In this document: in pieces, positions 18,010 to 27,279 of the stretch
Layout of the letters: each line of letters starts with the position of its first letter
How positions within the stretch are numbered: the first letter of the stretch is position 1
Source: Dyadobacter sp. CECT 9275
GTDB taxonomy: Bacteria; Bacteroidota; Bacteroidia; Cytophagales; Spirosomataceae
DNA length: 64,000 nucleotides
Direction: 5' to 3'
Assembly (NCBI RefSeq): GCF_907164905.1
Contig: NZ_CAJRAF010000004.1
Coordinates: 248,001-312,000, forward strand
Notes under the pieces: generated by a model
Told to the model about the DNA's origin: nothing
The model's database searches: none
The model's input: the letters and a program-made list of their open reading frames with translations, nothing else
Made by a program: the position numbers and the translations under genes

Positions 18010-18627
18010 ATGATCCTCTTCAAAACACCGCTGGCACCTGTATATGCTCCCCTGCTGAAATGCCTTACCTTTTTGGTACCGGCGCTTATGCTCCTTTCCT
18101 GCGACTGGCTCGGTAACTCCCCAAGTTTTGGTGACGACTATGTTACTTATGACATTAAGGCTGGCTCTCATGATGTTGAAAACAATATTAGTTCAATCTT
18201 CACTGCCAGTTCCATGCGTTTTCAGGCCGTTTTTGATAGCTCCTGTATTTACAAAACTGTTATTCCTGAAAATCAGTATGACATCAATAAGCTTATGGGT
18301 TTCTCAGACTGCAGCTCACAGCATCAGGTAAACAGTGCCCGTTTCGGCTGGAACTGGCAGAACAACGCCCTGCACATTTACGCCTACATCTATGTGGATG
18401 GCCTGCGTTCGGCAAAGGAACTCGGTGTAATTGAGATTGGCCAGCCCAGTAGTTTTAAACTGAGTACTTCCGGCAATTCCTATGTCTTTAATCTGAACGG
18501 TACGGAAACCATCATGCCCCGTCATTGCAGTGGTGGTGTTGGTGTTTCCTACAAGTTACTCCCCTATTTTGGAGGCGATGAACCCGCTCCGCAGAATATC
18601 AGGATCAAGATCCGTAATCTGGAATAA
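18010..18627 (+). CDS. Orphan lipoprotein of unknown function
   Basis: 205 aa. A long hydrophobic leader ends in the lipobox MLLSC (Cys31), so the protein is probably membrane-anchored. The mature part is beta-rich, with GWNWQNNALHIYAYIYVDG and SYVFNLNGTETIMPRHCSGG. Three further Cys (about 78, 98 and 176) could form a disulfide. I do not recognise a domain. Monocistronic, upstream of the signalling operon but about 300 bp away. Confidence 0.75.
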   Translation: MILFKTPLAPVYAPLLKCLTFLVPALMLLSCDWLGNSPSFGDDYVTYDIKAGSHDVENNISSIFTASSMRFQAVFDSSCIYKTVIPENQYDINKLMGFSDCSSQHQVNSARFGWNWQNNALHIYAYIYVDGLRSAKELGVIEIGQPSSFKLSTSGNSYVFNLNGTETIMPRHCSGGVGVSYKLLPYFGGDEPAPQNIRIKIRNLE

Positions 18628-18922
18628 CAACGCTGTTTTCAACTTGCAGGGAAAAAAATCCCCACATCATTAGCCGTTGAGTAGATAATTTGTCACAGCA
18701 TGATTGCCGCTCCCTGGGCGATCCGGCCACTGGCACTTGCTACTGACCGCCATATCACTGAATTATAAAATTTACTAGCCAGCTACACCTCGAGGCACAA
18801 TTTTTGCAAAAATTTGTGTAGACATCCCTCGTTTTCGCCCGTGTGTAATTTCAGAAATACCGTTCTGTCAGGTGATGTAACAACCCTTTACAATGATTAA
18901 TGATTAATGATTTTTCACAATT
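18628..18922. promoter_or_regulatory. Intergenic region upstream of the signalling operon
   Basis: Holds a 23-bp near-palindrome at 18796-18818 (CACAA...TTGTG around TTTTTGCAAAAA) and three tandem copies of ATGATTA at about 18893-18912, just before the operon's start. No clear TAnnTTTG box. The palindrome is a candidate operator for the operon. Confidence 0.4.
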
Positions 18923-20494
18923 ATGATTCTAATAGTTGACGACAGACCTGAAAATATTATACCGCTCAAGAAAATACTGGAATTACATCATTTCCTTACC
19001 GACAGTGCCACATCGGGAGAGGAAGCACTAAGGAAAATTCTTCAGAACAACTATTCCGTCATTATCCTGGATGTACAAATGCCGGGAATGGACGGCTTCG
19101 AAGTGGCAGAAACCATTTCAGGCTATAGCAAAGCCAAGGATATCCCCATCATTTTTCTGTCAGCCGTCAATACCGAAAAAAAATTCATTACCCGAGGGTA
19201 CGAATCTGGAGGAATTGATTACCTCACCAAACCGGTAGACCCTGACATACTGCTTTTGAAGGTCAAATCCTTCTTTAAATTATTCGAACAAAAGCAGGAG
19301 CTTAAGGCTACCCAAGCAAAGTTGCAACAGGAGATAGAAATTCGGAAAAGAGCCGAAAAAGGACTTAATGAACGGATGCAGGATCTTCAGTTCGTACTTG
19401 AATCCTTACCCCAGATCGCCTTCACCGTTGGTACCGACGGCCGGGTAGAATTTGCAAACCAACATTGGTTCACATACTCTGATAGTGTAGGGACGTTTCC
19501 TGAGACGCATCCCGATGACGAATCCTGGGATTTATGGAAAAAAAGTTTTATCGCTGGCGTGGAATATATCAACGAGGCCCGGCTCAAAGATGTCAGAACC
19601 GGAGAATACCGCTATTTCCTGCTTAAAATTATTCCGATACATCAGAGCGGTAAAGTGGTTCGCTGGGTAGGTACTTTTACGGACATTAACCAGCAAAAGA
19701 TGGCCAACGAAGTACTGGAAAATAAAGTGGCGCAGCGTACCAGTGAACTTTTGACTAAAAATTCGGAACTCGAAACCACTAACCATGAACTGCAGCAGTT
19801 TGCATGGGTCGTATCACATGATCTCAAAGAACCACTTCGCAAGATCCAGACCTTTAATACGCTGATCAGAGATAAGTTCCTGGCGGGTAACGAAGAGGCT
19901 ATGTCATATCTGGACAGATCAATAGGCGCTTCGGCCAGGATGGCCCTTTTGATCAGCGACCTGCTGGACTATTCGAGACTTTCCGTTTCCGCCCAATTTC
20001 AGGAAACCAGTATCAACGACATATTCAGAGAGTTACTGGAGGATTTTAATGAAACGATCCTGGAGAAGCAAGCCCGTATAATCGTTGATCCCATACCGGT
20101 AATTGAAACCATACCAAGCCAGATCAGACAGGTTTTCCAAAACCTGATCAGCAATGCGCTCAAATTCTCGAGGGAAAACATCCCACCCCAGATTACGATC
20201 CGGGCCTGTCTGACTGAGGATAAATCCATAGACTCCCCTCCGTCCGCTACGGGTAACTATTGCCGGATCAGCCTGAGTGATAACGGCATAGGTTTTAACG
20301 AAAAATTCCTGGACAGAATTTTTGTGATCTTTCAGAGGCTCAATAATCTCAGTGCCTATGAAGGAACCGGTATAGGACTAGCCATTGCAAAAAAAATAAT
20401 TGATAAACATAACGGAATCATAACGGCTCAAAGTACTGAAAATGAAGGCGCTACCTTCATCATAATCCTACCTGTAAAGCAAAATCAAGAATAA
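18923..20494 (+). CDS. Hybrid histidine kinase: REC-PAS-HisKA-HATPase
   Basis: 523 aa, no membrane segment, so cytoplasmic. Receiver domain 1-120 with phosphoacceptor Asp50 in IILDVQMPGMDG and Lys in YLTKPVD. A short coiled coil follows (about 120-150), then a PAS domain (about 150-265), HisKA with His299 in WVVSHDLKEPLRK, and HATPase_c with LSDNGIGFNEKF and GTGIGLAIAKKII. An N-terminal receiver ahead of the kinase suggests it is itself driven by phosphotransfer, perhaps from the larger kinase encoded 25 nt downstream. First gene of a five-gene operon. Confidence 0.93.
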   Translation: MILIVDDRPENIIPLKKILELHHFLTDSATSGEEALRKILQNNYSVIILDVQMPGMDGFEVAETISGYSKAKDIPIIFLSAVNTEKKFITRGYESGGIDYLTKPVDPDILLLKVKSFFKLFEQKQELKATQAKLQQEIEIRKRAEKGLNERMQDLQFVLESLPQIAFTVGTDGRVEFANQHWFTYSDSVGTFPETHPDDESWDLWKKSFIAGVEYINEARLKDVRTGEYRYFLLKIIPIHQSGKVVRWVGTFTDINQQKMANEVLENKVAQRTSELLTKNSELETTNHELQQFAWVVSHDLKEPLRKIQTFNTLIRDKFLAGNEEAMSYLDRSIGASARMALLISDLLDYSRLSVSAQFQETSINDIFRELLEDFNETILEKQARIIVDPIPVIETIPSQIRQVFQNLISNALKFSRENIPPQITIRACLTEDKSIDSPPSATGNYCRISLSDNGIGFNEKFLDRIFVIFQRLNNLSAYEGTGIGLAIAKKIIDKHNGIITAQSTENEGATFIIILPVKQNQE

Positions 20495-20519
20495 CAGATC
20501 CTGAACCAGAAACGATAAA

Positions 20520-23500
20520 ATGACAAAGAAAGCTTCCCAGAACATCATTAAACAACTCAAAGTAGTATTTGCTGCGTCGGTCGTGCTGCTGCTTACCAGC
20601 CTTATTGCATCGCTTTACAGTACCCGGCAGCTGATCAAGAATTCCGAACTCGTTAACCACACCCACGAAGTGTTACTGGAGGCCGAAAATATCATGTCAC
20701 ATCTGAAAGATGCCGAAACGGGTCAGCGCGGATACCTTATTACCATGAACCCCTCCTTTCTGGAGCCTTATGAAGGATCCTATTCCCGCGTAACCAAAGC
20801 ATACAACAATCTGGTGCGACTGACCCTGGACAATAAGTTGCAGCAGAAAACACTGGTTCCCATGAAGGAAAGATACGAGGCCAGATATGCCCAGATGCAG
20901 CGGGTTATTGATATTGCCAAGAAAGATCCTGCATTGACGAAGAACACAGAACTTCGGAGCAGGGAAATGCTTTTCGGAAAAAAAATAATGGATGACCTGC
21001 GGTTGATGATCAATGAAGTCAAAGATGAAGAAAACCGAATGCTTCAGAGCAGGCTCAGCGAACAGCAGACCTACATTGTGTACACTCCATTTTTCATGAT
21101 CGTTGCGGCCGTTATCTCCATACTGATCACGATTGTTTCTTTCCTGAGGATCAAACAGGATATTGACAAAAGAATTGAAAAAGAACGTGAGGCAGAGGAA
21201 CTCTATACCCAAACCAAAAACCGGATTAATCTGATGGAAGGTGTTACCAGACAGATTGCCTCCGGAAATTACAACATAAGGAGTAAGGATACGCTGGACG
21301 ATGAGCTCGGAAGGATTTCCAGCGCGCTCAATACCATGGCAGGAGAATTGGAAAAAACCTTTACAGATCTTGAAAAACGTAACTGGCTGCAAACGGGTAC
21401 TCTTCACGTGAGTGAGGCCATGCGGGGTGAAAGAATCCTGGAACGCCTGTCCGCCAACCTGATGAATTCTCTTACATCCTATTTAAATGCGCCATTAGGG
21501 ACTTTATATATCATTGACAATGACTATCACTACAAGCTAACGGCGGCGTATGCCAACAGCGATGCCCCGCGGTATGTATACGCAGGTAATGGCCTGGCGG
21601 GACAGGCCATCGAAAGCAAACAACTGCTGATTGTCAACAATTTGCCTGAAAATTATGTACATATCACATCCACCCTTGGTACTACCCACCCTCGTACGGT
21701 GATGATTATACCGTTAATTTACGCTCATGAATGCATCGGGGTCATCGAAATAGGTTTATTGAACGAACCGTCTGAGCTGGAAATACAGTTTATAAAAGAT
21801 AATCAGGAAGCTATAGCCATTGGTTTAAACGCTGCTCTGGATTACTCGAGATTACAGAATTTCCTGGAAGAAACGCAGGCGCAGGCCGAGGAGCTTCAGG
21901 CGCAGCACAATGAGCTGGAAAACCTCAATTCTGAACTGGAGGCACAATCTCAAAAGCTACAGGCTTCTGATGAAGAATTACGGGTACAACAGGAGGAACT
22001 TCAGCAAACCAACGAAGAGCTGGAAGAAAGAAGTACGCTACTGGAAGAGAAAAACATGGAAATCCAGAGCAAGGCAAGAGAGCTGGAAATAACCACCCGC
22101 TACAAATCTGAATTCCTGGCCAATATGTCACATGAACTCAGAACGCCGCTTAACTCCATATTGCTCCTGAGCAGGCTGCTCGCCGAAAATGACGAAAAGA
22201 ACCTTTCGGCTGACCAGATCGAATATGCATCGGTTATTAACTCCTCGGGAAACGGACTGCTGGGGCTTATCGATGAAATCCTTGACCTTTCCAAGATAGA
22301 AGCAGGAAAGATGGAACTTGAATATACCAATGTTGACCTGAAAGAAGTGAGCAGGGGTTTGCAGGCCATGTTTTCGCCAGTTGCCAGGGAAAAGGGTATT
22401 GAACTGAATTTCCATCTCGAGCCCTCCGTAAAATCCGTTGTGGAGACAGACAAGATGCGGCTGGAACAGGTGATTAAGAACCTGCTGTCAAACGCCCTTA
22501 AATTCACCTCCAAGGGATCAGTCACCATGGATATCCGCAACAGCCCAACGCGTCCCGATTTTATCGAGTTTGTTGTAAAGGATACAGGTATAGGTATTGC
22601 TCCTGAAAAGCAAATGCTGATTTTCGAGGCCTTTCAACAAGCCGACGGTTCAACGAAGAGAAAATACGGCGGTACGGGACTTGGCCTCTCCATCAGCAGG
22701 GAGTTGGTTAAATTACTCGGAGGCGAAATTCATCTGAAAAGTGAAATCAACCAAGGCAGCGAATTTACCTTGTTTTTACCGGTCCGCAAGTCGGTAAGCC
22801 ACCATCATCCGGTTCAGAATTTCATGACTAACTACACCGATATCAGCGAAAATACCGGAACAGAAGATGCATTGAAATACATCAGCTCGGTAGTACCTGA
22901 AAGTATCCCTGATGACCGTAACGCGATCTTGGAAACGGATAAAACGATCCTCATTGTTGAAGACGATACCTTCTTCGCTAAATCATTGCTGGATTATACC
23001 AGGAAAAAAGGTTACAAGGGTATTGTAGCTGTCCGTGGTGACGAAGGCTTGCAGCTGGCGGAAGAATTTAAGCCAATAGGAATCCTGCTTGACCTGCAGC
23101 TGCCGATACTGAGCGGCTGGGAAGTAATGGATAGGCTGAAGGAAAATCCTGCTACCCGGCATATACCGGTACATATTATGTCGTCGCACCGCATGAAAAA
23201 TGAAAGTTTGCTGAAAGGTGCCGTTGATTTTATTGACAAACCTGTGGCGCCTGATCGTATGAAAGAAATATTTGAGAAAATTGAATATGTCATAAGCCGT
23301 AAGTCCAAGAAAGTCCTGATCGTTGAAGATAACTCAAAGCATGCCAGCGCACTGGCTTATTTCCTTGGTACTTTCAACATTAATTCGGAGCTAAAGGATA
23401 ATATATCAGATGGATTGCAGGCGCTTCGGGAAAACGAAGTGGACTGTGTGATCCTGGATATGGGCGTCCCCGACCAGCAAGCGTACCAAATGCTCGAGGA

Positions 23501-24116
23501 AGTCAAAAAGACACCTGATTTTGAGCATATACCCATTATCATTTTCACGGGTAAAAGTCTGTCTATCAATGAAGAATACCGGATCAAACAATATGCCGAT
23601 TCGATCATTTTAAAAACGGCGCACTCCTATCAGCGTATGCTGGACGAAGTCTCCCTGTTTTTACATGTAGTTGAAGAAAATAAAAAGCCAGCAAGTACCA
23701 AAGGCGACTACCGCAAGCTGGGCGCTCTGGGGGATATCCTGAACAACAAAACAGTGTTGGTGGCGGATGATGATGTGCGTAATATTTTCTCTCTGACCAA
23801 ATCGTTGGAAAACTATAAAATGAACGTTATTACGGCCCTGGATGGCAAGGAAGCTCTTGAAAAATTAAAACAAACTCCTGAAATTGACGTAGTACTGCTG
23901 GATATGATGATGCCACAAATGGACGGCTACGAAACAGCCCGGCAGATCAGAGCCAACCCCGTATGGAAAACCTTGCCTGTCATTGCGGTAACAGCCAAGG
24001 CTATGACCGGCGACAGGGAAAAGTGTATTAATGCAGGCGCTTCTGACTATATTACCAAACCAGTAGATATTGACCAACTGGTCTCACTTTTAAGGGTCTG
24101 GCTCTATGAAAAATAA
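20520..24116 (+). CDS. Membrane hybrid kinase: CHASE3-HAMP-GAF-HisKA-HATPase-REC-REC-REC
   Basis: 1198 aa. TM1 about 12-34, CHASE3 extracytoplasmic domain about 36-180 (AETGQRGYLIT motif), TM2 about 187-208, HAMP about 210-280, GAF about 295-440. A long Glu/Gln-rich coiled coil follows (about 448-530), then HisKA with His538 (MSHELRTPLN) and HATPase_c about 650-765. Three receivers have Asp858, Asp980 and Asp1128; REC1 and REC3 are canonical and REC2 is divergent (ILKTAHS in place of KP). The architecture resembles kinases grouped with CheB/CheR. The extracytoplasmic ligand is unknown. Confidence 0.94.
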   Translation: MTKKASQNIIKQLKVVFAASVVLLLTSLIASLYSTRQLIKNSELVNHTHEVLLEAENIMSHLKDAETGQRGYLITMNPSFLEPYEGSYSRVTKAYNNLVRLTLDNKLQQKTLVPMKERYEARYAQMQRVIDIAKKDPALTKNTELRSREMLFGKKIMDDLRLMINEVKDEENRMLQSRLSEQQTYIVYTPFFMIVAAVISILITIVSFLRIKQDIDKRIEKEREAEELYTQTKNRINLMEGVTRQIASGNYNIRSKDTLDDELGRISSALNTMAGELEKTFTDLEKRNWLQTGTLHVSEAMRGERILERLSANLMNSLTSYLNAPLGTLYIIDNDYHYKLTAAYANSDAPRYVYAGNGLAGQAIESKQLLIVNNLPENYVHITSTLGTTHPRTVMIIPLIYAHECIGVIEIGLLNEPSELEIQFIKDNQEAIAIGLNAALDYSRLQNFLEETQAQAEELQAQHNELENLNSELEAQSQKLQASDEELRVQQEELQQTNEELEERSTLLEEKNMEIQSKARELEITTRYKSEFLANMSHELRTPLNSILLLSRLLAENDEKNLSADQIEYASVINSSGNGLLGLIDEILDLSKIEAGKMELEYTNVDLKEVSRGLQAMFSPVAREKGIELNFHLEPSVKSVVETDKMRLEQVIKNLLSNALKFTSKGSVTMDIRNSPTRPDFIEFVVKDTGIGIAPEKQMLIFEAFQQADGSTKRKYGGTGLGLSISRELVKLLGGEIHLKSEINQGSEFTLFLPVRKSVSHHHPVQNFMTNYTDISENTGTEDALKYISSVVPESIPDDRNAILETDKTILIVEDDTFFAKSLLDYTRKKGYKGIVAVRGDEGLQLAEEFKPIGILLDLQLPILSGWEVMDRLKENPATRHIPVHIMSSHRMKNESLLKGAVDFIDKPVAPDRMKEIFEKIEYVISRKSKKVLIVEDNSKHASALAYFLGTFNINSELKDNISDGLQALRENEVDCVILDMGVPDQQAYQMLEEVKKTPDFEHIPIIIFTGKSLSINEEYRIKQYADSIILKTAHSYQRMLDEVSLFLHVVEENKKPASTKGDYRKLGALGDILNNKTVLVADDDVRNIFSLTKSLENYKMNVITALDGKEALEKLKQTPEIDVVLLDMMMPQMDGYETARQIRANPVWKTLPVIAVTAKAMTGDREKCINAGASDYITKPVDIDQLVSLLRVWLYEK

Positions 24117-24170
24117 ACATTTTCCTTTTGCTGATCATCTCTCATTCTGACCTTTTTAAACGATCCCCTC

Positions 24171-24536
24171 ATGAACTCAAAAAAAGTACTGATCATTGAT
24201 GATGACGCCCGTAATATTTTTGCCCTGACCGCCACCCTTAAATCTAAGTCTTACAGCTGTATATCTCGCCCGGGAGCAATTGAAGCTTTGGAATTATTGA
24301 AAACGGATGAAACCATTAATGCCATCCTGATCGATATGATGATGCCTGAAATGGACGGTTATGAAGCCATTCCGTTGATAAAAAATATTGAAAGAAGGAA
24401 GAATACTCCCATATTTGCCGTTACCGCACAGGCTATGGTTGGAGATAAAGAAAGGTGCCTGGAAGCCGGTGCCGATGATTACATTTCCAAACCGATCGAT
24501 GTAGATAAACTTCTGGCTCTTTTGGAAACCGTTTAA
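24171..24536 (+). CDS. Stand-alone response regulator receiver
   Basis: 121 aa, receiver only. Acidic pocket IIDDDARN, phosphoacceptor Asp55 in LIDMMMPEMDGYEA, Thr in AVTAQAM and Lys in YISKPID are all present. It closely resembles the last receiver of the preceding kinase (shared DDDxRNIF and DMMMPxMDGYE), which points to a duplication. Without an output domain it probably acts as a phosphate shuttle or by protein binding. 54 nt after the kinase and 11 nt before cheR. Confidence 0.94.
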   Translation: MNSKKVLIIDDDARNIFALTATLKSKSYSCISRPGAIEALELLKTDETINAILIDMMMPEMDGYEAIPLIKNIERRKNTPIFAVTAQAMVGDKERCLEAGADDYISKPIDVDKLLALLETV

Positions 24537-24547
24537 CGCCACGACCC

Positions 24548-25357
24548 ATGATTGAGGAGGAAGAAATAGACATACTACTGGACGATGTATTCAGGCTTTA
24601 CGGGTATGACTTTACCAGTTATGCGCGTGCTTCACTGAAACGGCGTATCAACAGGATCTTTACGCTCAATAAATTCCCCAGCTTTGCGGAGCTGCGGTAC
24701 AAGGTCTGTAAGGATGAAGATTATCTTAAATACTTTGTAGAAGAAATTACCGTAAACGTAACAGAAATGTTCCGTGACCCGTCGTTCTACCAGGCGCTGC
24801 GAAATGACATTCTTCCCATCCTGGGAACCAAGCCTTTTATACGAATATGGCATGCGGGCTGCTCAACCGGTGAGGAGGTCTATTCTATGGCCATACTCCT
24901 GAAAGAAGCCGGACTGCTGAGAAAATCGCTGATTTATGCTACGGACCTTAACCCTTCAGTTCTGGAGAAAGTCAGAAAAGCCATATTTCCTTTGAACCAA
25001 ATGAAACAGTATTCCGAAAACTATATGGAATCTGGTGGGCAGCTTGACTTTTCGGTTTATTACACAGCCAATTACGGCCAGGCCAAACTGAATGATGAAC
25101 TGTCCGAAAAAATTATCATTTCAACACATAACCTGGTTTCCGATAGTTCTTTTAATGAATTCGATCTTATACTTTGCCGGAATGTACTGATCTATTTTAA
25201 CAAGGACCTTCAGGATCGGGTGCTTAAGCTCTTCGATGACAGCCTCTCTTCCCTGGGCTACCTGGCTTTGGGATCCAAAGAAACGCTGAAATTTTCAGCT
25301 GTTCAGAACAGGTTTAAACAGCTGAACCGAGAAAAAATATGGAAGAAAATAGTATGA
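24548..25357 (+). CDS. cheR: CheR-type protein-glutamate O-methyltransferase
   Basis: 269 aa, full CheR length. The N-terminal CheR_N helices (about 1-70, with SYARASLKRRINRIF) precede the SAM-binding domain with HAGCSTGEEVYSMAIL (from about residue 101) and FDLILCRNVLIYFN. The enzyme methylates glutamates in chemoreceptor helices using SAM. No chemoreceptor, CheA or CheW is in the window, so its substrate may be the hybrid kinase in the same operon. Overlaps cheB by 19 nt. Confidence 0.93.
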   Translation: MIEEEEIDILLDDVFRLYGYDFTSYARASLKRRINRIFTLNKFPSFAELRYKVCKDEDYLKYFVEEITVNVTEMFRDPSFYQALRNDILPILGTKPFIRIWHAGCSTGEEVYSMAILLKEAGLLRKSLIYATDLNPSVLEKVRKAIFPLNQMKQYSENYMESGGQLDFSVYYTANYGQAKLNDELSEKIIISTHNLVSDSSFNEFDLILCRNVLIYFNKDLQDRVLKLFDDSLSSLGYLALGSKETLKFSAVQNRFKQLNREKIWKKIV

Positions 25358-25920
25358 TTACGCCAAAGTGTGAAGCCGTTGTAATTGGTGGGTCCGCGGG
25401 CAGCCTTGCCGTGCTGTTTGAAATTCTCCCCAAATTAAAGCAGGATCACGATTTCGCACTGATCATCGTGCTGCATCGCAAATACAATGCAGAGTCCTCA
25501 CTATCCGAACTTCTGGGCTCTAAAACGCTGAACACACTGACAGAAATAGAAGACAAAGATCCGATTATTCCGGGCAACATCTACCTTGCGCCGGCAGACT
25601 ATCACGTCCTCATCGAAAACAACCGCATATTCTCCCTGGATCATTCGGAAAAGGTGAATTTTAGCCGACCAAGCCTGGACGTTACTTTTGAATCTGCCGC
25701 ACAGGTATATGGCCGGAGCCTCATTGGCGTGCTTTTATCTGGTGCAAATGACGACGGTACCAAAGGCCTGCATGCAGTGAAGCATTACGGCGGGATGACC
25801 ATTGTACAGGACCCGCAAAGTGCCCAAATGCCTATGATGCCGCAATATGCCATAGATCATGAAAATATCGACAAAATCCTGGATGTTGCGAATCTGATCA
25901 TTTTCCTCAATACCCTTTGA
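25339..25920 (+). CDS. cheB: CheB-type methylesterase without receiver
   Basis: 193 aa, catalytic domain only. The triad is visible as Ser in GGSAGSLAVL, His in VLHRKYN and Asp in GANDDGTKGL. Standard CheB has an N-terminal receiver that gates activity; its absence suggests control in trans, perhaps by the lone receiver two genes upstream. Starts inside cheR (ATG 25339; 25354 also possible), implying translational coupling. Last gene of the operon, ending 27 nt from the convergent NDH-2 gene. Confidence 0.92.
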   Translation: MEENSMITPKCEAVVIGGSAGSLAVLFEILPKLKQDHDFALIIVLHRKYNAESSLSELLGSKTLNTLTEIEDKDPIIPGNIYLAPADYHVLIENNRIFSLDHSEKVNFSRPSLDVTFESAAQVYGRSLIGVLLSGANDDGTKGLHAVKHYGGMTIVQDPQSAQMPMMPQYAIDHENIDKILDVANLIIFLNTL

Positions 25921-25947
25921 TACCAAACGCCATTGCTTCAATCTTCT

Positions 25948-27213
25948 TTATAAGATTTTCTTCTCCGTCGGTTTGATGATCATCCTCAGCGACTGGTCTT
26001 TTGTAAAGTACGCAATCATCCAGTTGTATAATGTCCTGACCCTGTTACGATAGGTAATCAGCGAAATCAGGTGGATAAATAACCAGGCCAGCCATGCAAT
26101 AACACCCTGAAAATGTACCTTAGGCTTAGGAAGGTCAACCACAGCTTTCATACGTCCAATGATGGCCATGGAGCCTTTGTCTTTATAAATAAATGGTTTT
26201 TGTTCCCTGCCGTCAGCCAGTGCTTTTAGATTTTCCGCGAGGTTACGTCCCTGCTGTATAGCCACCTGAGCCACCTGAGGGTGCCCGAATGGGAACGCGG
26301 GGTCAGAAAGTAACAGGGAAGTATCCCCTATTGCGTAAACATTTTCTGTTCCGTTCACTTTATTGAAGGCGTCGGCTACCATGCGGTTAGCACGGCCATA
26401 ACTTTCTTCCGGCAAACCGGCAAACTTTCTGGCGTTGACACCGGCAGCCCATATCAGCGTCTTGGTTTTGATGGTATCCCCGTTGCTAAGTACCACGGCG
26501 TCATCCTTGAAATCAGTTACTCTTGTTTTCAGCCTGATTCGCACGCCCAGTTTCCGAAGATCGTCGTAGGTATCTTTCTGGGATTGCAGACTCATGGGAG
26601 ATAAAAGGGCATCTCCTCCGTCCACCAGGTATATCTCACTTCCTTTACCCACCAGTTCGGGATACTCTTTTCTGAGGATTCCGTTTCTCATTTCTGCAAA
26701 CATACCCGATAATTCCACACCCGTTGGCCCGCCACCGGCGATCACCACCGTCAGCCGCTTCCTGATATCCTCCTCATCGTCTGAAATACTTGCCTTTTCC
26801 ATCTGCTGGAGCAATTTATTACGCATTTCAATGGCATCGTCGAGCGTTTTCATGGCAATTGCATTCTTTTTCACATTCTCCATACCAAAAAAGCTCGTTT
26901 CTGCCCCGGTGGCAATAACCAGACAATCGTAGGACAGCTCACCATTGGACAGTATAACCTTGTTTTCCAAGGGATTAATCTCCAGTAACTCGCCCAGGCG
27001 ATAATACACATTCTCTTTTCCCCGGTAAAGTTTTCGGAAAGGATAACTGATGCTGGAAGGTTCCAGAAAGCCCGTTGCCACCTGATAAATGAGCGGAGGG
27101 AAAAAATTGTAGTTGTTTTTATCAACCAGGGTAATCTCAAACCGACGGTCTTTTGCGAGTGCCAGGGATAAATTCACCCCGGCAAAACCTCCTCCTATAA
27201 TGACTACTTTCAT
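25948..27213 (-). CDS. ndh: Type II NADH dehydrogenase (NDH-2)
   Basis: 421 aa. The N-terminal FAD-binding motif is VIIGGGFAGVNLSLALAK, the NADH-binding Rossmann motif AGGGPTGVELSGMFAEM is at about 162-178, and YAIGDTSLL and VAQVAIQQGRNLAENL are typical NDH-2 blocks. The C-terminal segment VIAWLAWLFIHLISLITYRNR is the hydrophobic membrane anchor. The enzyme oxidises NADH and reduces quinone without pumping protons. It is a single gene and convergent with cheB. Confidence 0.94.
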   Translation of the reverse strand: MKVVIIGGGFAGVNLSLALAKDRRFEITLVDKNNYNFFPPLIYQVATGFLEPSSISYPFRKLYRGKENVYYRLGELLEINPLENKVILSNGELSYDCLVIATGAETSFFGMENVKKNAIAMKTLDDAIEMRNKLLQQMEKASISDDEEDIRKRLTVVIAGGGPTGVELSGMFAEMRNGILRKEYPELVGKGSEIYLVDGGDALLSPMSLQSQKDTYDDLRKLGVRIRLKTRVTDFKDDAVVLSNGDTIKTKTLIWAAGVNARKFAGLPEESYGRANRMVADAFNKVNGTENVYAIGDTSLLLSDPAFPFGHPQVAQVAIQQGRNLAENLKALADGREQKPFIYKDKGSMAIIGRMKAVVDLPKPKVHFQGVIAWLAWLFIHLISLITYRNRVRTLYNWMIAYFTKDQSLRMIIKPTEKKIL

Positions 27214-27279
27214 TCCAATCAGTTAAAATGTGTGATGTGGTAAGTTTAAATTCCGGAGTATAAGAGCCTGCTCTCTTTA

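Noticed and set aside
20697..21407. 236-residue minus-strand frame inside the hybrid kinase
   Set aside because: It is antisense to the CHASE3-HAMP coding region and has no recognisable protein features.
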